DNA of 64,000 nucleotides, taken from positions 1-64,000 of the forward strand of contig NZ_JAKRND010000008.1 of the NCBI RefSeq assembly GCF_022347285.1, read 5' to 3'. A program made the translations under genes and the position numbers. The notes beneath the pieces are model-generated. The model had not been told where the DNA came from. It saw only the letters and a list, made by a program, of their open reading frames with translations, and did no database searches. The first letter of the stretch is position 1, and every line of letters begins with the position of its first letter. The stretch is from Corynebacterium sp. ACRPH (lineage in GTDB: Bacteria > Actinomycetota > Actinomycetes > Mycobacteriales > Mycobacteriaceae). Shown here piece after piece: positions 42,377-52,328 of the stretch.

Positions 42377-43888
42377 ATGCCACAGTTCGTTGATCGCGTA
42401 GTGCTGCATCTGCAGGCCGGTGACGGCGGCCACGGCTGCGCCTCTGTTCACCGCGAGAAGTTCGTCCCCCTCGGTGGCCCCGACGGCGGTAACGGCGGCC
42501 ACGGCGGAGACATCATCCTGGAAGTCTCCTCACAGGTGCACACCCTGTTGGACTTCCACTTCCACCCTCACATCAAGGCTCAGCGTGGCAACAACGGCGC
42601 TGGCGATCACCGACACGGCGCGCGCGGGGAAGACCTCGTACTCCAAGTGCCGGAGGGCACCGTGGTGCTTAACTCCAAGGGCGAGGCGATCGCCGACCTG
42701 ACAGGCAAAGGCACGCGGATGATCGTCGCCGCGGGCGGACACGGTGGGTTGGGAAACGCAGCGTTGGCGTCCAAAAGCAGGAAGGCCCCGGGCTTCGCGC
42801 TACTGGGCGAACCTGGCGAGGCAAAAGACGTCATCCTCGAACTCAAGTCCATGGCAGACGTCGGACTGGTGGGCTTCCCGTCGGCAGGTAAGAGCTCGCT
42901 GATTTCCGTGCTGTCGGCCGCGAAGCCGAAGATCGCGGACTACCCGTTTACGACCCTGGTGCCGAACCTGGGTGTGGTCAACGTCGGCCACGAGGTGTTC
43001 ACCGTCGCCGACGTGCCGGGCCTGATCCCCGGCGCCAGCGAAGGCAAAGGCCTGGGGTTGGACTTCCTGCGCCATATTGAGCGCACCGCCGTTTTGGCCC
43101 ATGTTGTGGACGCCGCCTCGCTGGAGGCAGACCGCGATCCGGTCGCGGACATCAAGGCCCTGGAGAAGGAGCTGGCCAACTACCAGGAGGAGCTGGCGAG
43201 CGACTCCGGGCTGGGCGACCTACGCGAGCGCCCGCGCGTGATCATCCTGAACAAGATGGACGTGCCAGATGCTGCCGACATGGCCGACCTGCAGGAAGAA
43301 GAGCTCAAGGAGTTCGGCTGGCCGATCTTCCGCATCTCCACCGTGGCGCACAAGGGCTTGGACGAGCTGAAGTATGCGCTGCTGGACATCGTGAAGGCCC
43401 ACCGCAAGGCCAATCCGGTGGAGGAGAAGCCCGCGCAGGTGATTACCCCGAAGGGGTTGCGCAAGCGCTCCGGCGGGCGTTTCGCCGACTTCGAGGTGGA
43501 AGCTGACCCCTCCGCCGGGGATGCCTTCATCGTCCACGGAGAGAAGATCGAACGCTGGATCCGCCAGACCGACTTCGAAAACGACGAGGCCGTGGGCTAC
43601 CTGGCCGACCGTCTGGCGAAGGCCGGCGTGGAGGAAGCACTCTACAAGGCCGGCGCGGACGCGGGCAGCGAGGTAACGATCGGAGAGATCACCTTCGAGT
43701 GGGACCCGCAAACCGCTGCCGGTGTAGATGTGATGCGCAGCGGTCGTGGTTCTGACATCCGCCTGGAGCAGAACACCCGCGCCACACCGGAGGAACGCAA
43801 GCGCGCCTCGCAGGCCCGCCGCGGCCTGATCGACGAGAACGATTTCGGCGACGGGGAGGTCGCAGAGCGCGAACGCTGGCAGGGGTAG
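42377..43888 (+). CDS. obg: Obg/CgtA family GTPase
   Basis: A 503-residue essential GTPase in 50S ribosome assembly and growth control. The Gly-rich Obg fold ([29 protein letters not shown]) spans 1-160. The G domain has G1 [11 protein letters not shown]3 DVPGLI, G4 NKMD. A C-terminal OCT domain follows about residue 350, with an additional acidic tail common in actinobacteria. ATG 42377 ([13 protein letters not shown]) is the conserved start with AAGGGAAAG upstream; longer frames from 42260 lack support. Confidence 0.96.
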   Translation: MPQFVDRVVLHLQAGDGGHGCASVHREKFVPLGGPDGGNGGHGGDIILEVSSQVHTLLDFHFHPHIKAQRGNNGAGDHRHGARGEDLVLQVPEGTVVLNSKGEAIADLTGKGTRMIVAAGGHGGLGNAALASKSRKAPGFALLGEPGEAKDVILELKSMADVGLVGFPSAGKSSLISVLSAAKPKIADYPFTTLVPNLGVVNVGHEVFTVADVPGLIPGASEGKGLGLDFLRHIERTAVLAHVVDAASLEADRDPVADIKALEKELANYQEELASDSGLGDLRERPRVIILNKMDVPDAADMADLQEEELKEFGWPIFRISTVAHKGLDELKYALLDIVKAHRKANPVEEKPAQVITPKGLRKRSGGRFADFEVEADPSAGDAFIVHGEKIERWIRQTDFENDEAVGYLADRLAKAGVEEALYKAGADAGSEVTIGEITFEWDPQTAAGVDVMRSGRGSDIRLEQNTRATPEERKRASQARRGLIDENDFGDGEVAERERWQG

Positions 43889-43929
43889 CCACGTTGAACC
43901 AATCTGCACAACCCCGGGAGCGGGGCTGG

Positions 43930-43935
43930 CATACT
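43930..43935 (+). promoter_or_regulatory. -10 hexamer for leaderless proB
   Basis: CATACT, 7 nt before the ATG at 43943. Confidence 0.4.
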
Positions 43936-43942
43936 AGTGTGT

Positions 43943-45286
43943 ATGTCATCCTCCGATTCCGACATTGCAGACGAAAAAGAGTTCAGTTCAGCCCAGTCCG
44001 CGTTTAGCTACGCAGGACCGGGGGAGATGACTCCCGAATTAGCCACGCCCGTGCCGACCTACGGGCAAAGGCCAGTGCACGAGCCGGGCCCAGTGGTGCC
44101 CGCGACGTCCATTGAATTCCCCGAGCCGGAGGCGGACGAAGACGATCCGGCGATGGGGCACGATTCCTCTGTCCGCGCCGACATCGCCCACGCTCGCCGC
44201 CTGGTGGTGAAGATCGGCTCTTCCTCCCTGACCGACGACGACGGCCGTGTGGATCCGAACCAGATCGACATGATCGCCGACGCGCTGGAGGCGCGCATGG
44301 CGCGCGACACCGACCTCATCGTCGTTTCCTCTGGTGCTGTGGCCTGTGGCATGGGGCCTCTGGAGCTCGCCCAGCGCCCCACCGACCTGGCTACCAAGCA
44401 GGCCGCCGCGTCTGTCGGCCAGGTGCTGTTGGCCCAGGAGTGGGCGCGTAGTTTCGCCCGTTACGGTCGCACTATCGGCCAGGTTCTTCTTACTGCTTCG
44501 GACGCCGCAGAGCGCGACCGCGCACGCAATGCCCAGCGCACCATTGACCGTTTGCGCCAGCTGAAGGCCGTGCCGATTGTCAACGAGAACGATACGGTCG
44601 CTACCTCTGAGATGCGCTTCGGTGATAACGACCGCCTGGCTGCTTTGGTGAGCCACCTGGCTTTCGCGGATGCCTGCGTGCTGCTGTCCGACGTGGACGG
44701 CCTGTACGACCGCAACCCGGCCGAGCCGGGCGCCCAGTTCATCGCCGAGGTGAAGAGTTCCAAGGACCTGAAGGGCGTGGCTGCTGGCGACGGTGGCCGC
44801 CTGGGCACCGGAGGCATGGCGGCGAAGGTATCGGCTGCCCGCCTGGCTTCCCGCGCGGGCGTGCCGGTGCTGCTGACTTCCACGGAGAACATCGGCGCGG
44901 CCCTGGATACCGCGGAGGTAGGAACCTGCTTCTGGCCGGATCAGGATCGCCTGAGCGCATGGAAGTTCTGGGTGCTGTACGCCGCAGATTCTTATGGCCA
45001 GCTGCACCTGGATGCCGGCGCGGTGCATGCAGTGACCGAGAATCACAAGTCCCTTCTGTCGGTGGGTATCACCAAGGTCGAGGGCGACTTCTCGCAGCGC
45101 GACGTGGTGGACCTGGTGGGGCCGGATGGCAACATCGTCGGCCGTGGTGAGGTGGCATACGATTCCGCCATGCTGCACGACCTGATTGGCCAGTCGACCT
45201 CCGACCTACCCGAGTTCGCCCGGAGGCCCGTGGTGCACGCCGACTACATGTCCCATTACGCTAACCGAGCGCAGCTAAAGGGTTAG
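43943..45286 (+). CDS. proB: Glutamate 5-kinase with N-terminal extension
   Basis: A 447-residue kinase for the first step of proline synthesis. The amino-acid kinase domain begins at about residue 82 ([15 protein letters not shown]) with [23 protein letters not shown] and [15 protein letters not shown]; the C-terminal PUA domain includes [11 protein letters not shown]. The N-terminal 75 residues (acidic, Pro/Glu-rich) are not part of the usual enzyme. ATG 44153 would give a normal-length protein but lacks a ribosome site, while CATACT 7 nt before 43943 supports the long form. It probably follows obg closely in function as in other actinobacteria. Confidence 0.9.
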   Translation: MSSSDSDIADEKEFSSAQSAFSYAGPGEMTPELATPVPTYGQRPVHEPGPVVPATSIEFPEPEADEDDPAMGHDSSVRADIAHARRLVVKIGSSSLTDDDGRVDPNQIDMIADALEARMARDTDLIVVSSGAVACGMGPLELAQRPTDLATKQAAASVGQVLLAQEWARSFARYGRTIGQVLLTASDAAERDRARNAQRTIDRLRQLKAVPIVNENDTVATSEMRFGDNDRLAALVSHLAFADACVLLSDVDGLYDRNPAEPGAQFIAEVKSSKDLKGVAAGDGGRLGTGGMAAKVSAARLASRAGVPVLLTSTENIGAALDTAEVGTCFWPDQDRLSAWKFWVLYAADSYGQLHLDAGAVHAVTENHKSLLSVGITKVEGDFSQRDVVDLVGPDGNIVGRGEVAYDSAMLHDLIGQSTSDLPEFARRPVVHADYMSHYANRAQLKG

Positions 45287-45366
45287 TAGGGGTGTGATCC
45301 CTTGGCCCGGAGGGGCTGAAGCCGCGTTAGCTGCGCGGCGGTGCCGTTGTGTGGCGAAGCAAGCCC

Positions 45367-45729
45367 CTACATGGACTTCGCATTAAAGGAAAGGACGCCT
45401 GCGCTAAGAGCCGTCATTCCCAGGCAGTTGATCCAGAATTCTGATCCGAGGAAGTTCGCCTTAATGTGAGCGATGATTGCGGAAAGGAAATAGCCCAGTA
45501 CACCTACTGAGACGGTTGTCGCGACTGAAGCGTTGCCGGTAGCCGCACCGTAAACCAGCCCTGTGGCTGCGAGAGACTTGATCGCGATCAGCGCCCACCA
45601 CCAATCTTCGGGAAACTTAACGCCCTCCAGGCAACGGCGTATGAACTTAGGCGGCTTGACGGAGATCAATGCGTCACCGGCGAGAACGGCAGCCAAAAGG
45701 TAGCTGCCGCGTGTTGCTAGGGAACTCAT
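45367..45729 (-). CDS. DoxX-like small membrane protein
   Basis: A 120-residue protein with four hydrophobic segments (SYLLAAVLAGDALISV; WWALIAIKSLAATGLVYGA; VSVGVLGYFLSAIIAH; INCLGMTALSAGVLSF). The pattern and KPPKFIRRCLEGV...PEDWWW resemble DoxX_2-type proteins of actinobacteria. Function unknown. The AAAGGAA ribosome site precedes the ATG. It lies on the reverse strand between proB and proA, separating the two proline genes. Confidence 0.65.
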   Translation of the reverse strand: MSSLATRGSYLLAAVLAGDALISVKPPKFIRRCLEGVKFPEDWWWALIAIKSLAATGLVYGAATGNASVATTVSVGVLGYFLSAIIAHIKANFLGSEFWINCLGMTALSAGVLSFNAKSM

Positions 45730-45881
45730 TCGGATTCCTTTCTGCGAAAGTCGAAGATAAAGCAGTTCATGAAAATATGCTTCAACTTCGGGGAAGCGGT
45801 GCTTTAAGTCACACTACCCTCAAGGAACCGATGCTGCATTCAGGTTTCCAACAACGTGCCGCAGCTTAGGGGCTAGTTCGC

Positions 45882-45887
45882 TAGCAT
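45882..45887 (+). promoter_or_regulatory. -10 hexamer for leaderless proA
   Basis: TAGCAT, 8 nt before the ATG at 45896. Confidence 0.45.
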
Positions 45888-45895
45888 GGGTTGGT

Positions 45896-47200
45896 ATGAC
45901 AAACTCCAACGAAGCTAAAGAGAACACCCTTTCCCCAGAACGCCAGGCAGAACGCGACGAAGTTCTAGCCAAGGCTAAAAAGGCCAAGGAGGTCAGTTCC
46001 CAGCTGCTGCTGAACACCCAGCAGAAGAACGATCTGCTGGCTGACGCAGCAGATGCGCTGGAGGCTAATGCGGCGGACATTATCGCCGCCAACGAGAAGG
46101 ATATTGCAGCGGGCAAGGAGCGCGGCTTCGCCGACTCCCTGTTGGACCGCCTTGCGCTGGATACCGAGCGCATTTCCGGTATTGCCGGCGGCCTGCGCCA
46201 GGTCATCGGGCTATCGGATCCGGTGGGCGAAATCGTCCGCGGACACACCCGTCCCAACGGTCTGCGTATGAAGCAGGTGCGTGTGCCGCTGGGTGTGATG
46301 GGCATGGTCTACGAGGCTCGCCCCAACGTTACCGTCGATGCTTTCGGCCTGGCCATCAAGTCCGGCAACGTGCCGCTGCTGCGCGGCTCCAAGTCTGCTC
46401 GCCATACCAATGAAAAACTGGTGCAGATCCTGCAGGATGTTGCCGAAAGCCACAACCTGCCGCGTGAGCTGGTGCAGCTGCTGCCGTGCGATACCCACGA
46501 CTCGGTGCAGGACCTAATTACCGCCCGTGGCCTGGTGGATCTGGTTATCCCGCGCGGCGGCGCTGGGCTGATCAACGCAGTGGTGCTGGGTGCTACCGTG
46601 CCCACTATCGAGACCGGTACGGGCAACTGCCACTTCTACATTGACTCCTCTGCGGACATCGAGGAAGCCACCAAGCTGGTTATTAACGGCAAGACCCGCC
46701 GTTGCTCCGTCTGCAACGCTACCGAGGTTGTGCTGCTGGATTCCGCCCTGCCGGACCCGGACAAGATCTACGTACTGGAGGAGCTGCAGAAGGCCGGCGT
46801 GACCCTGCACGGTGAGAAGAAGCAGCTGGATCCGCTGATCAACGACGTCGTCCAGGCGGAGGAAACCGACTGGACCGACGAGTACCTGAGCTTTGACATT
46901 GCAGTGGCCATCGTCGACGGCGTGGAGGAAGCCGTGACCCACATCAACCGTTACGGCACCAGCCACACCGAGGGGATTGCCGCCCGCGACTACAAGACCA
47001 CTAGCTACTTTGAGCAGTACGTCGACGCAGCCGCAATCTCCATCAACACCTCTACCGCCTGGACGGACGGAGAGATGTTCGGCTTCGGTGCGGAGATCGG
47101 CATCTCCACCCAGAAGCTGCACGCCCGCGGCCCGATGGGGCTGCCGGAGCTGACGAGCACCAAGTGGGTTATCAACGGCGAAGGCCAGGTTCGCCCCTAA
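45896..47200 (+). CDS. proA: Gamma-glutamyl phosphate reductase
   Basis: A 434-residue NADPH-dependent aldehyde-dehydrogenase-fold enzyme, second step of proline synthesis. VPLGVMGMVYEARPNVTVDA, LKSGNVPLLRGSKSA-type NADPH site (AIKSGNVPLLRGS) and the catalytic Cys in TRRCSVCNATEVVLL are present. The start at 45896 adds about 20 residues before the family core; the -10 spacing supports it. proB is 600 bp away rather than adjacent. Confidence 0.96.
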   Translation: MTNSNEAKENTLSPERQAERDEVLAKAKKAKEVSSQLLLNTQQKNDLLADAADALEANAADIIAANEKDIAAGKERGFADSLLDRLALDTERISGIAGGLRQVIGLSDPVGEIVRGHTRPNGLRMKQVRVPLGVMGMVYEARPNVTVDAFGLAIKSGNVPLLRGSKSARHTNEKLVQILQDVAESHNLPRELVQLLPCDTHDSVQDLITARGLVDLVIPRGGAGLINAVVLGATVPTIETGTGNCHFYIDSSADIEEATKLVINGKTRRCSVCNATEVVLLDSALPDPDKIYVLEELQKAGVTLHGEKKQLDPLINDVVQAEETDWTDEYLSFDIAVAIVDGVEEAVTHINRYGTSHTEGIAARDYKTTSYFEQYVDAAAISINTSTAWTDGEMFGFGAEIGISTQKLHARGPMGLPELTSTKWVINGEGQVRP

Positions 47201-47258
47201 GTGTGGCGCTGGCGCTCACTTCTCCGGTTGATAAATGGGCGTCATAAAGAAAGAACAG

Positions 47259-48101
47259 CTACACCACGAGCGTAAGGCTCGCGCCGACTGCCAGGACCAG
47301 ACACATCGGTATCTCCCACATGCCGACCTTCTTGGGCGTCCACTCGCGGGGGTTAGCCTTGGCGATCGGTGGGATCAGCTTGGCGCGCAGGGCAGCGGCG
47401 GCCATCACCAGGATCATTAGCGGGCCGCTGGCGGTGTAACCACCGTCGATAGCGGCCGTTAGCGAGGTGATGAGCGTGATCAACAACGCGATGCGGTGGT
47501 AACGCAGCGAAACCCGCTCGAAGGGCGCGTTATCCCTCTCGCGGATAATGGTCTTCACGTAGAAAATCGTGCCCGTGAAGTACAAGCCGATGACCAGTGT
47601 GGTTACCCAAACGGCGACGGGGGCCTCGCTGAAGAACCACGGCAGGATGGAGAAACCGCTGGCAGAGACCGCGACGATGTACATGAGGGCACTTGCCACC
47701 GTGGTGGAGATACCGGAGATGAGGCTACGGGGGCGCCTCCTGAAGACCTCCATCAGAGCCACCGCGATCAGTGGCACAAACGGCACGCACCACCACAGCA
47801 ATCGCGGCTGCAGATACAGCACAATCGCGGAGAATATGGCGGTTAGAGCCCCGTACGTCAGCGTGGGCCAGAGGTAAGCGCGACGGCGGGCGGGTGCGCG
47901 GGTTTTGAACCACAGGCCGAAGGCGAAGAACGTGAAGTAGCCGAAAATCCAGGCCAGAGGCATGAAGGTCAGCGCCAACCACTGCACCGGATTGCCGTAG
48001 GACGGAGCGATAACAGCGGCGGTGATCAGCCCCGTGGCGATCGGCAAAATGAGCATCGCCCATGCACCGTGCTGATTTGGGACCCAAGCGTTCGTACTCA
48101 T
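47259..48101 (-). CDS. YwiC-like membrane protein
   Basis: A 280-residue protein with eight or nine hydrophobic segments. [19 protein letters not shown] near the N-terminus is the YwiC signature, with [13 protein letters not shown] further on. The family's role is unknown; ywiC lies near nitrate-respiration genes in Bacillus, but no such genes are here. The start at 48101 ([12 protein letters not shown]) places the motif at the N-terminus. It is divergent from nadD. Confidence 0.85.
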   Translation of the reverse strand: MSTNAWVPNQHGAWAMLILPIATGLITAAVIAPSYGNPVQWLALTFMPLAWIFGYFTFFAFGLWFKTRAPARRRAYLWPTLTYGALTAIFSAIVLYLQPRLLWWCVPFVPLIAVALMEVFRRRPRSLISGISTTVASALMYIVAVSASGFSILPWFFSEAPVAVWVTTLVIGLYFTGTIFYVKTIIRERDNAPFERVSLRYHRIALLITLITSLTAAIDGGYTASGPLMILVMAAAALRAKLIPPIAKANPREWTPKKVGMWEIPMCLVLAVGASLTLVV

Positions 48102-48109
48102 CGCTAGAT

Positions 48110-48138
48110 CGGACACTCCCTGCTGTTTCACCTATAAT
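48110..48138 (+). promoter_or_regulatory. Promoter for the nadD-rsfS-gpgP-degV cluster
   Basis: CGGACA (48110-48115), 17-nt spacer, and a perfect TATAAT (48133-48138). Transcription would start near 48145, about 100 nt before nadD. Confidence 0.65.
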
Positions 48139-48247
48139 TTGGGCGATCGAACGCCCACACATCCCCAGACTAGAATCTTCCGGCAGGAAACATAAAGCCC
48201 CGGGCGGCCGGAAGCGCGGCCCGGAAGAAGAGAAGGCAGAAGCAACA

Positions 48248-48886
48248 GTGCAGAAGACCACCACACAGCCCACCCGGGTCGGCATCATGGGCGGCACCTT
48301 CGATCCCATCCACAACGGGCACCTGGTGGCCGGCAGCGAGGTTGCGGACCTGTTTGACCTGGATGTGGTGATCTACGTGCCCACCGGCCAGCCGTGGCAG
48401 AAGAAGCACAAGAAGGTTTCCGCAGCGGAGGATCGCTACCTGATGACGGTGGTCGCCACGGCCTCGAACCCCCGCTTCCTGGTCTCTCGGGTGGATATCG
48501 ACCGCGGTGGGGATACGTACACCGTGGATACCCTGGCGGACATCCGCGCCCAATACCCCGAGGCCGAGCTGTTCTTCATCACTGGCGCCGACGCGCTGCA
48601 GAAGATTGTGACGTGGCGGGACTGGGAGAAGATCTTCGACCTGGCGCACTTCGTGGGTGTTACCCGCCCCGGCTATGAACTGCCGAAGGGCGACGAGGGC
48701 AGCGACGATCCGCTATCGCAGGAAGTCGCAGCCGGGCGCCTGTCCTTGGTGGAGATCCCCGCCATGGCCATTAGTTCCACCGACGTGCGCGAGCGGGCGA
48801 CGAATGGCCGCCCCGTGTGGTACCTGGTGCCCGACGGCGTGGTGCAGTACATCGCCAAGCACGGCATGTACGTTCCCAGCGAATAG
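48248..48886 (+). CDS. nadD: Nicotinate-nucleotide adenylyltransferase
   Basis: A 212-residue nucleotidyltransferase making nicotinate adenine dinucleotide in NAD synthesis. [14 protein letters not shown] contains the HxGH-type motif, and [10 protein letters not shown] the C-terminal ISSTxxR motif; [25 protein letters not shown] is also conserved. The GTG start at 48248 is the best compromise between the conserved N-terminus and the -10; an upstream ribosome site GAAGG is 11 nt away. Confidence 0.95.
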   Translation: MQKTTTQPTRVGIMGGTFDPIHNGHLVAGSEVADLFDLDVVIYVPTGQPWQKKHKKVSAAEDRYLMTVVATASNPRFLVSRVDIDRGGDTYTVDTLADIRAQYPEAELFFITGADALQKIVTWRDWEKIFDLAHFVGVTRPGYELPKGDEGSDDPLSQEVAAGRLSLVEIPAMAISSTDVRERATNGRPVWYLVPDGVVQYIAKHGMYVPSE

Positions 48887-48898
48887 CTGGTGGGTTGC

Positions 48899-48904
48899 TA
48901 GACT
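48899..48904 (+). promoter_or_regulatory. Possible internal -10 for rsfS
   Basis: TAGACT, 13 nt after nadD ends and about 39 nt before the rsfS start. Confidence 0.3.
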
Positions 48905-48942
48905 GGATGTGTTTTAAACCAATCATGAAGGGCTGAAATTTT

Positions 48943-49416
48943 TTGACTGCTACTGCAGATTCGATCGCGCTCGCCGGAGTGGCGGCGCGCGCAGCGGCCG
49001 AGAAGTTGGGGGAGGACATTCTGGTCCTCGATGTCTCGGACCGTTTGGCCATTACGGACGTGTTCGTCATCGTCAGCGGCGATAACGAGCGCATGGTGAA
49101 CTCCATCGTCGACGAGGTGGAATACGAGGTGGGCCAGGACGGCCCCAAGCCAACCCGCCGTGAGGGGCGCGGCGAGGGCCACTGGGTGCTGCTGGACTAC
49201 GGCAACGTTGTGGTGCACGTCCAGCGCAAGGAAGAGCGCGAGTTCTACGCGCTAGACCGCCTGTGGCGCGATGCTCCGCAGATCGAGGTCGAGGGCGTGG
49301 AGCAGGTGGACCGCGGAAGCAACTGGGATGCCGATGCAGAAGTGGACGTTCTGGAGGCCACCAGCATTGACGACCTGCCGCTGGCCGGACCCGCCCCGGA
49401 TGCGGACGAGCTGTAG
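48943..49416 (+). CDS. rsfS: Ribosomal silencing factor RsfS (Iojap family)
   Basis: A 157-residue protein that binds L14 on the 50S subunit and blocks subunit joining in starvation. DILVLDVSDRLAITDVFVIVSGDNERMV, GQDGPKPTRREGRGEGHWVLLDYGNVVVHV and REFYALDRLW are the RsfS core. A 40-residue acidic C-terminal extension is present. TTG start at 48943, with GAAGGG 11 nt upstream. It sits between nadD and gpgP as in mycobacteria. Confidence 0.95.
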   Translation: MTATADSIALAGVAARAAAEKLGEDILVLDVSDRLAITDVFVIVSGDNERMVNSIVDEVEYEVGQDGPKPTRREGRGEGHWVLLDYGNVVVHVQRKEEREFYALDRLWRDAPQIEVEGVEQVDRGSNWDADAEVDVLEATSIDDLPLAGPAPDADEL

Positions 49417-49435
49417 AAGCTGATAAGTCTTCACC

Positions 49436-50245
49436 ATGGGCGAGCGCAGGGTCTTTTTGGTCCGTCACGGACAGACGGAGTACAACGCCACGGGGCGTAT
49501 GCAGGGACAGCTGGATACTGACCTGTCCCCGGTGGGCGTGCAGCAGGCCAAGGTCACCGCGCAGATGCTGGGGGATAAGCGCATCGCGCGGGTGATCGCC
49601 AGCGACCTGAAGCGCGCCTACGATACGGCGCTGATCTTGGCCGAGCCCTTCGGCTGCGAGGTGACGACCGATACCCGCCTGCGGGAGACGGATCTGGGGC
49701 AGTGGCAGGGGGCCTCGCGCGAAGAGGTGGACCGCGACTTCCCCGGCCAGCGTGCGTATTGGCGCCACGATCCGCAGTGGGCTCCGCCGGGCGGAGAGAC
49801 GCGCCTGGAGGTTGCCGAGCGCGCCTACTCTGTGATCGAGGAGATCATGGCTACCGATGTCTTCGACAAGGGCGACGTGATGATCGTCGCCCACGGCGGC
49901 ACGATCGGTGCTCTTACCGCCCGCCTGCTGGACCTGCCGGTGCGCTACTACCCGGTGTTCACCGGCCTGGGTAATGCCTGCTGGTCGCAGCTGTTGGCCC
50001 GCCCACGCTTTACTGGTGAGGCGGCCGGCACCACCCCGGTGGCGGTCGACGGAAGCACGGTGCCACTGGTGCCTTCCAGCCGCGCCGACTGGTGGAAGCT
50101 GCCGCAGTGGCACCTGGAGGGCTGGAACTTGGGCGTGGCCACCGACGCAAGCCCGGACGAGGGTGCCCTTCCAGGTGCTGCCCCTAGCTCTTTGGGTAAT
50201 GACGCCACCCGCTCCAACCCGCACAACCCCAGCGAAGGTAGGTAG
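49436..50245 (+). CDS. gpgP: Histidine phosphatase, probable glucosyl-3-phosphoglycerate phosphatase
   Basis: A 269-residue phosphoglycerate-mutase-fold phosphatase. VFLVRHGQTEYN carries the phosphohistidine RHG; the second His is in VMIVAHGGTIGAL, with acid RETDLGQWQG. The position after rsfS matches Rv2419c (GpgP), which dephosphorylates glucosyl-3-phosphoglycerate for methylglucose lipopolysaccharide. Whether corynebacteria use it that way is not shown by the sequence. The C-terminal 60 residues are variable and Pro/Ser/Asn-rich. degV starts 3 nt after its stop. Confidence 0.82.
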   Translation: MGERRVFLVRHGQTEYNATGRMQGQLDTDLSPVGVQQAKVTAQMLGDKRIARVIASDLKRAYDTALILAEPFGCEVTTDTRLRETDLGQWQGASREEVDRDFPGQRAYWRHDPQWAPPGGETRLEVAERAYSVIEEIMATDVFDKGDVMIVAHGGTIGALTARLLDLPVRYYPVFTGLGNACWSQLLARPRFTGEAAGTTPVAVDGSTVPLVPSSRADWWKLPQWHLEGWNLGVATDASPDEGALPGAAPSSLGNDATRSNPHNPSEGR

Positions 50246-50248
50246 GTA

Positions 50249-51304
50249 GTGACTGTCCAGATTGTCACCGATTCCTCCTGCTGCCTGACGAAGGAGCTTG
50301 CGGAGAAGGCCGGCATCACTGTGCTGGACTTGCACGTGGAGGGCGAAGGGGAAGAACAGACAACCTCGAGCCTGAGCAGCCTGGAGTTGACCGCGAGCTA
50401 CGCCCGCCTGATGGAACGCGGTGGGGATGCGGGTGTGGTGGCACTGCACCTTTCCAAGCAGCTGTCCGCGACCTATGCCAATGCGTGCGTGGCGGCGGGA
50501 GTGTTCGACGGCCAGGTGAAAGTTCTGGATACCAAGAGCATCGGCATGGTGCTGGGCTTCGCTGCGCTGAGCGCCGCCGAGGCCGCGCGCGAAGGTGCGG
50601 ACCTGGACACCGTGGTGGCGGTGGCGGAGGAGTCGCTGAAGAACTCCTCCCTGTGGTTGTACGTCCACCAGCTGGATGTGCTGCGCAAGGGCGGGCGCCT
50701 GTCGGTGGGGCAGGCGCTGCTGACCTCCACGCTGGCGATCAAGCCGATTCTGCAGGTGACTGAGGGCAAGCTGACATTGGCGGCGAAGACCCGCACCCAG
50801 GCCAAGGCGATGGATCGCGTGGTGGACCTGGTGCGCCGCCTGGTGATCGACGAGGCCGTGGCGGGCAAGGGCAACCCGCGGGACGTGCAGATTGCCGTGC
50901 ACCACAGCGATGCCGAGGACCAGGCAGTGGATCTATCGGCGCGGCTGGGGGAGATGATTGAGCAGCTGAACCAGCTGGAGGCCCCAACCGATCTGCCGGA
51001 GCCGCGCCCGCACTCGCTGCGCAGGCAGGTTCGGATAGAGACCTGGAAGTCCTTGCCGCAGGTAGAGGTCAGTATTGTGAGAATCCCGGAGGTCCTGCAG
51101 CTGCACGTGGGGCAGGGGGCACTGGGCGTGGTGGCGACGCTGCGAGGTACGGCGGAGAATGTCGAGGCGACCGACACAGAAGCAGACGATTCTGCCGAGG
51201 CAGTGGCAGATAAGTCCGCCGAGACTGCAGAGGCGCCGGAGGCGCCCGAGGCGAACGGCGAGAAGGCCGAGGATAACAGCGCAGAGAGCAGCGACACCGA
51301 GTAG
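50249..51304 (+). CDS. DegV family fatty-acid-binding protein
   Basis: A 351-residue protein. VQIVTDSSCCLTKELAEKAG is the DegV N-terminus with the TDSS fatty-acid carboxylate loop; LDVLRKGGRLSVGQALL and IKPILQVTEGKL follow. DegV/FakB proteins bind fatty acids and, with FakA kinase, feed exogenous fatty acids into phospholipids; no FakA is visible here. The last 70 residues are acidic (Glu/Ala/Asp), unlike the family. GTG start, coupled to gpgP. Ortholog position Rv2417c. Confidence 0.88.
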   Translation: MTVQIVTDSSCCLTKELAEKAGITVLDLHVEGEGEEQTTSSLSSLELTASYARLMERGGDAGVVALHLSKQLSATYANACVAAGVFDGQVKVLDTKSIGMVLGFAALSAAEAAREGADLDTVVAVAEESLKNSSLWLYVHQLDVLRKGGRLSVGQALLTSTLAIKPILQVTEGKLTLAAKTRTQAKAMDRVVDLVRRLVIDEAVAGKGNPRDVQIAVHHSDAEDQAVDLSARLGEMIEQLNQLEAPTDLPEPRPHSLRRQVRIETWKSLPQVEVSIVRIPEVLQLHVGQGALGVVATLRGTAENVEATDTEADDSAEAVADKSAETAEAPEAPEANGEKAEDNSAESSDTE

Positions 51305-51339
51305 CTCAGGAGAGACTACAGGGAGCTTCTACTCGCGGG

Positions 51340-51366
51340 TTATCCACAGGGGAGGAGTTTTCCACA
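51340..51366. promoter_or_regulatory. DnaA-box-like pair upstream of comEA
   Basis: TTATCCACA (51340-51348) is a perfect consensus DnaA box; TTTTCCACA (51358-51366) follows in the same sense 9 nt later. They lie 75-100 nt before comEA. Confidence 0.4.
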
Positions 51367-51440
51367 GCCTCCTGGGGTTTTGACGTGCCGTTTGCGGTGC
51401 CTGACGGCTGGCGGTCTATAGGGCATGGTCTGATCGGCGC

Positions 51441-52328
51441 ATGTCCACACGACGTATGCGGCAGAGTTCTGCCGACAAGGTTCGCGCCCGCGCCGAAGCC
51501 TTAGCCCAGCCCATGCCGGAGCATGAGCTCGCCAACGTTGACCTAGACACGCACACGGTCATAGGCAGCACGGCATCCAGGGGGCTTATCGTCACGGTGG
51601 TCGTGGCGGTCCTCATCAGCGTCACGTTCTTCGCCTGCCAACGGCAAGATTCGGATGACGGGGCGGGAGTAGGCGGCGCCGATATACGGGCGACCACTGG
51701 CGAGCCCGGGGTACCTGGTGGCACCACTGAAACAGGTGCGGGTGGTGCCGCGACGGCAGACGGGACGGGGTTGGCCCCGGCGGGGGATGGCGGCCAGGCA
51801 ATCGAGCAGGACGATAACCAGGAAGTCGTGGTGAGTGTGCAGGGGATGGTGCATCACCCCGGGCTGCTTCGGGTGCAGGCGAGCACCCGGGTGGGCGAGG
51901 CCATAGAAGCCGCAGGCGGCGGTTTGCCTAAGGCGGTCGTGTTGGGCATCAATCTGGCGGAGCCGGTCAGCGATGGCATGCAGATCGTGGTGGATGATCG
52001 TGGCTCGCGCGTGGTGTACGCCGGTGGAGCGCAAGCCGCGCCGGGTGGAGCCGGAGGCGCAGGTGCGGACGGGACGAAACCTGGTGGGGCAGGCAGCGGG
52101 TCAGCAGCGCAGGGAGGTAAAGCCGACGGCGCAGACGGCAAAGTGAACCTCAACACCGCCGACGCCGCGCAGCTGGAGACCATCAGCGGCATTGGCCCCG
52201 CCACCGCCGAGGCCATCATCGCTTGGCGAGAATCCAACGGCTCCTTCACCAGCATCGAGCAGCTCCTGGACGTCCGCGGCATCGGCCCGGCGAAGTTCGA
52301 GGCGATGCGCGATGCCGTCACTATCTAG
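51441..52328 (+). CDS. comEA: ComEA family DNA-binding protein
   Basis: A 295-residue membrane-anchored protein. One membrane helix near residues 49-66 (GLIVTVVVAVLISVTFFA) is followed by a Gly-rich linker, a SLBB domain (VVVSVQGMVHHPGLLRV) and a C-terminal double helix-hairpin-helix (LNTADAAQLETISGIGPATA, LLDVRGIGPAKFEAMRDAV). ComEA binds incoming DNA at the outer face of the membrane in transformation. Its last 17 nt overlap comEC. Confidence 0.93.
   Translation: MSTRRMRQSSADKVRARAEALAQPMPEHELANVDLDTHTVIGSTASRGLIVTVVVAVLISVTFFACQRQDSDDGAGVGGADIRATTGEPGVPGGTTETGAGGAATADGTGLAPAGDGGQAIEQDDNQEVVVSVQGMVHHPGLLRVQASTRVGEAIEAAGGGLPKAVVLGINLAEPVSDGMQIVVDDRGSRVVYAGGAQAAPGGAGGAGADGTKPGGAGSGSAAQGGKADGADGKVNLNTADAAQLETISGIGPATAEAIIAWRESNGSFTSIEQLLDVRGIGPAKFEAMRDAVTI

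Noticed and set aside
52192..52311. Longer N-terminus of comEC starting at 52192
   Set aside because: It would lie out of frame inside the comEA HhH coding region and reads as Ser/Arg/Pro low complexity; ATG 52312 has a ribosome site.
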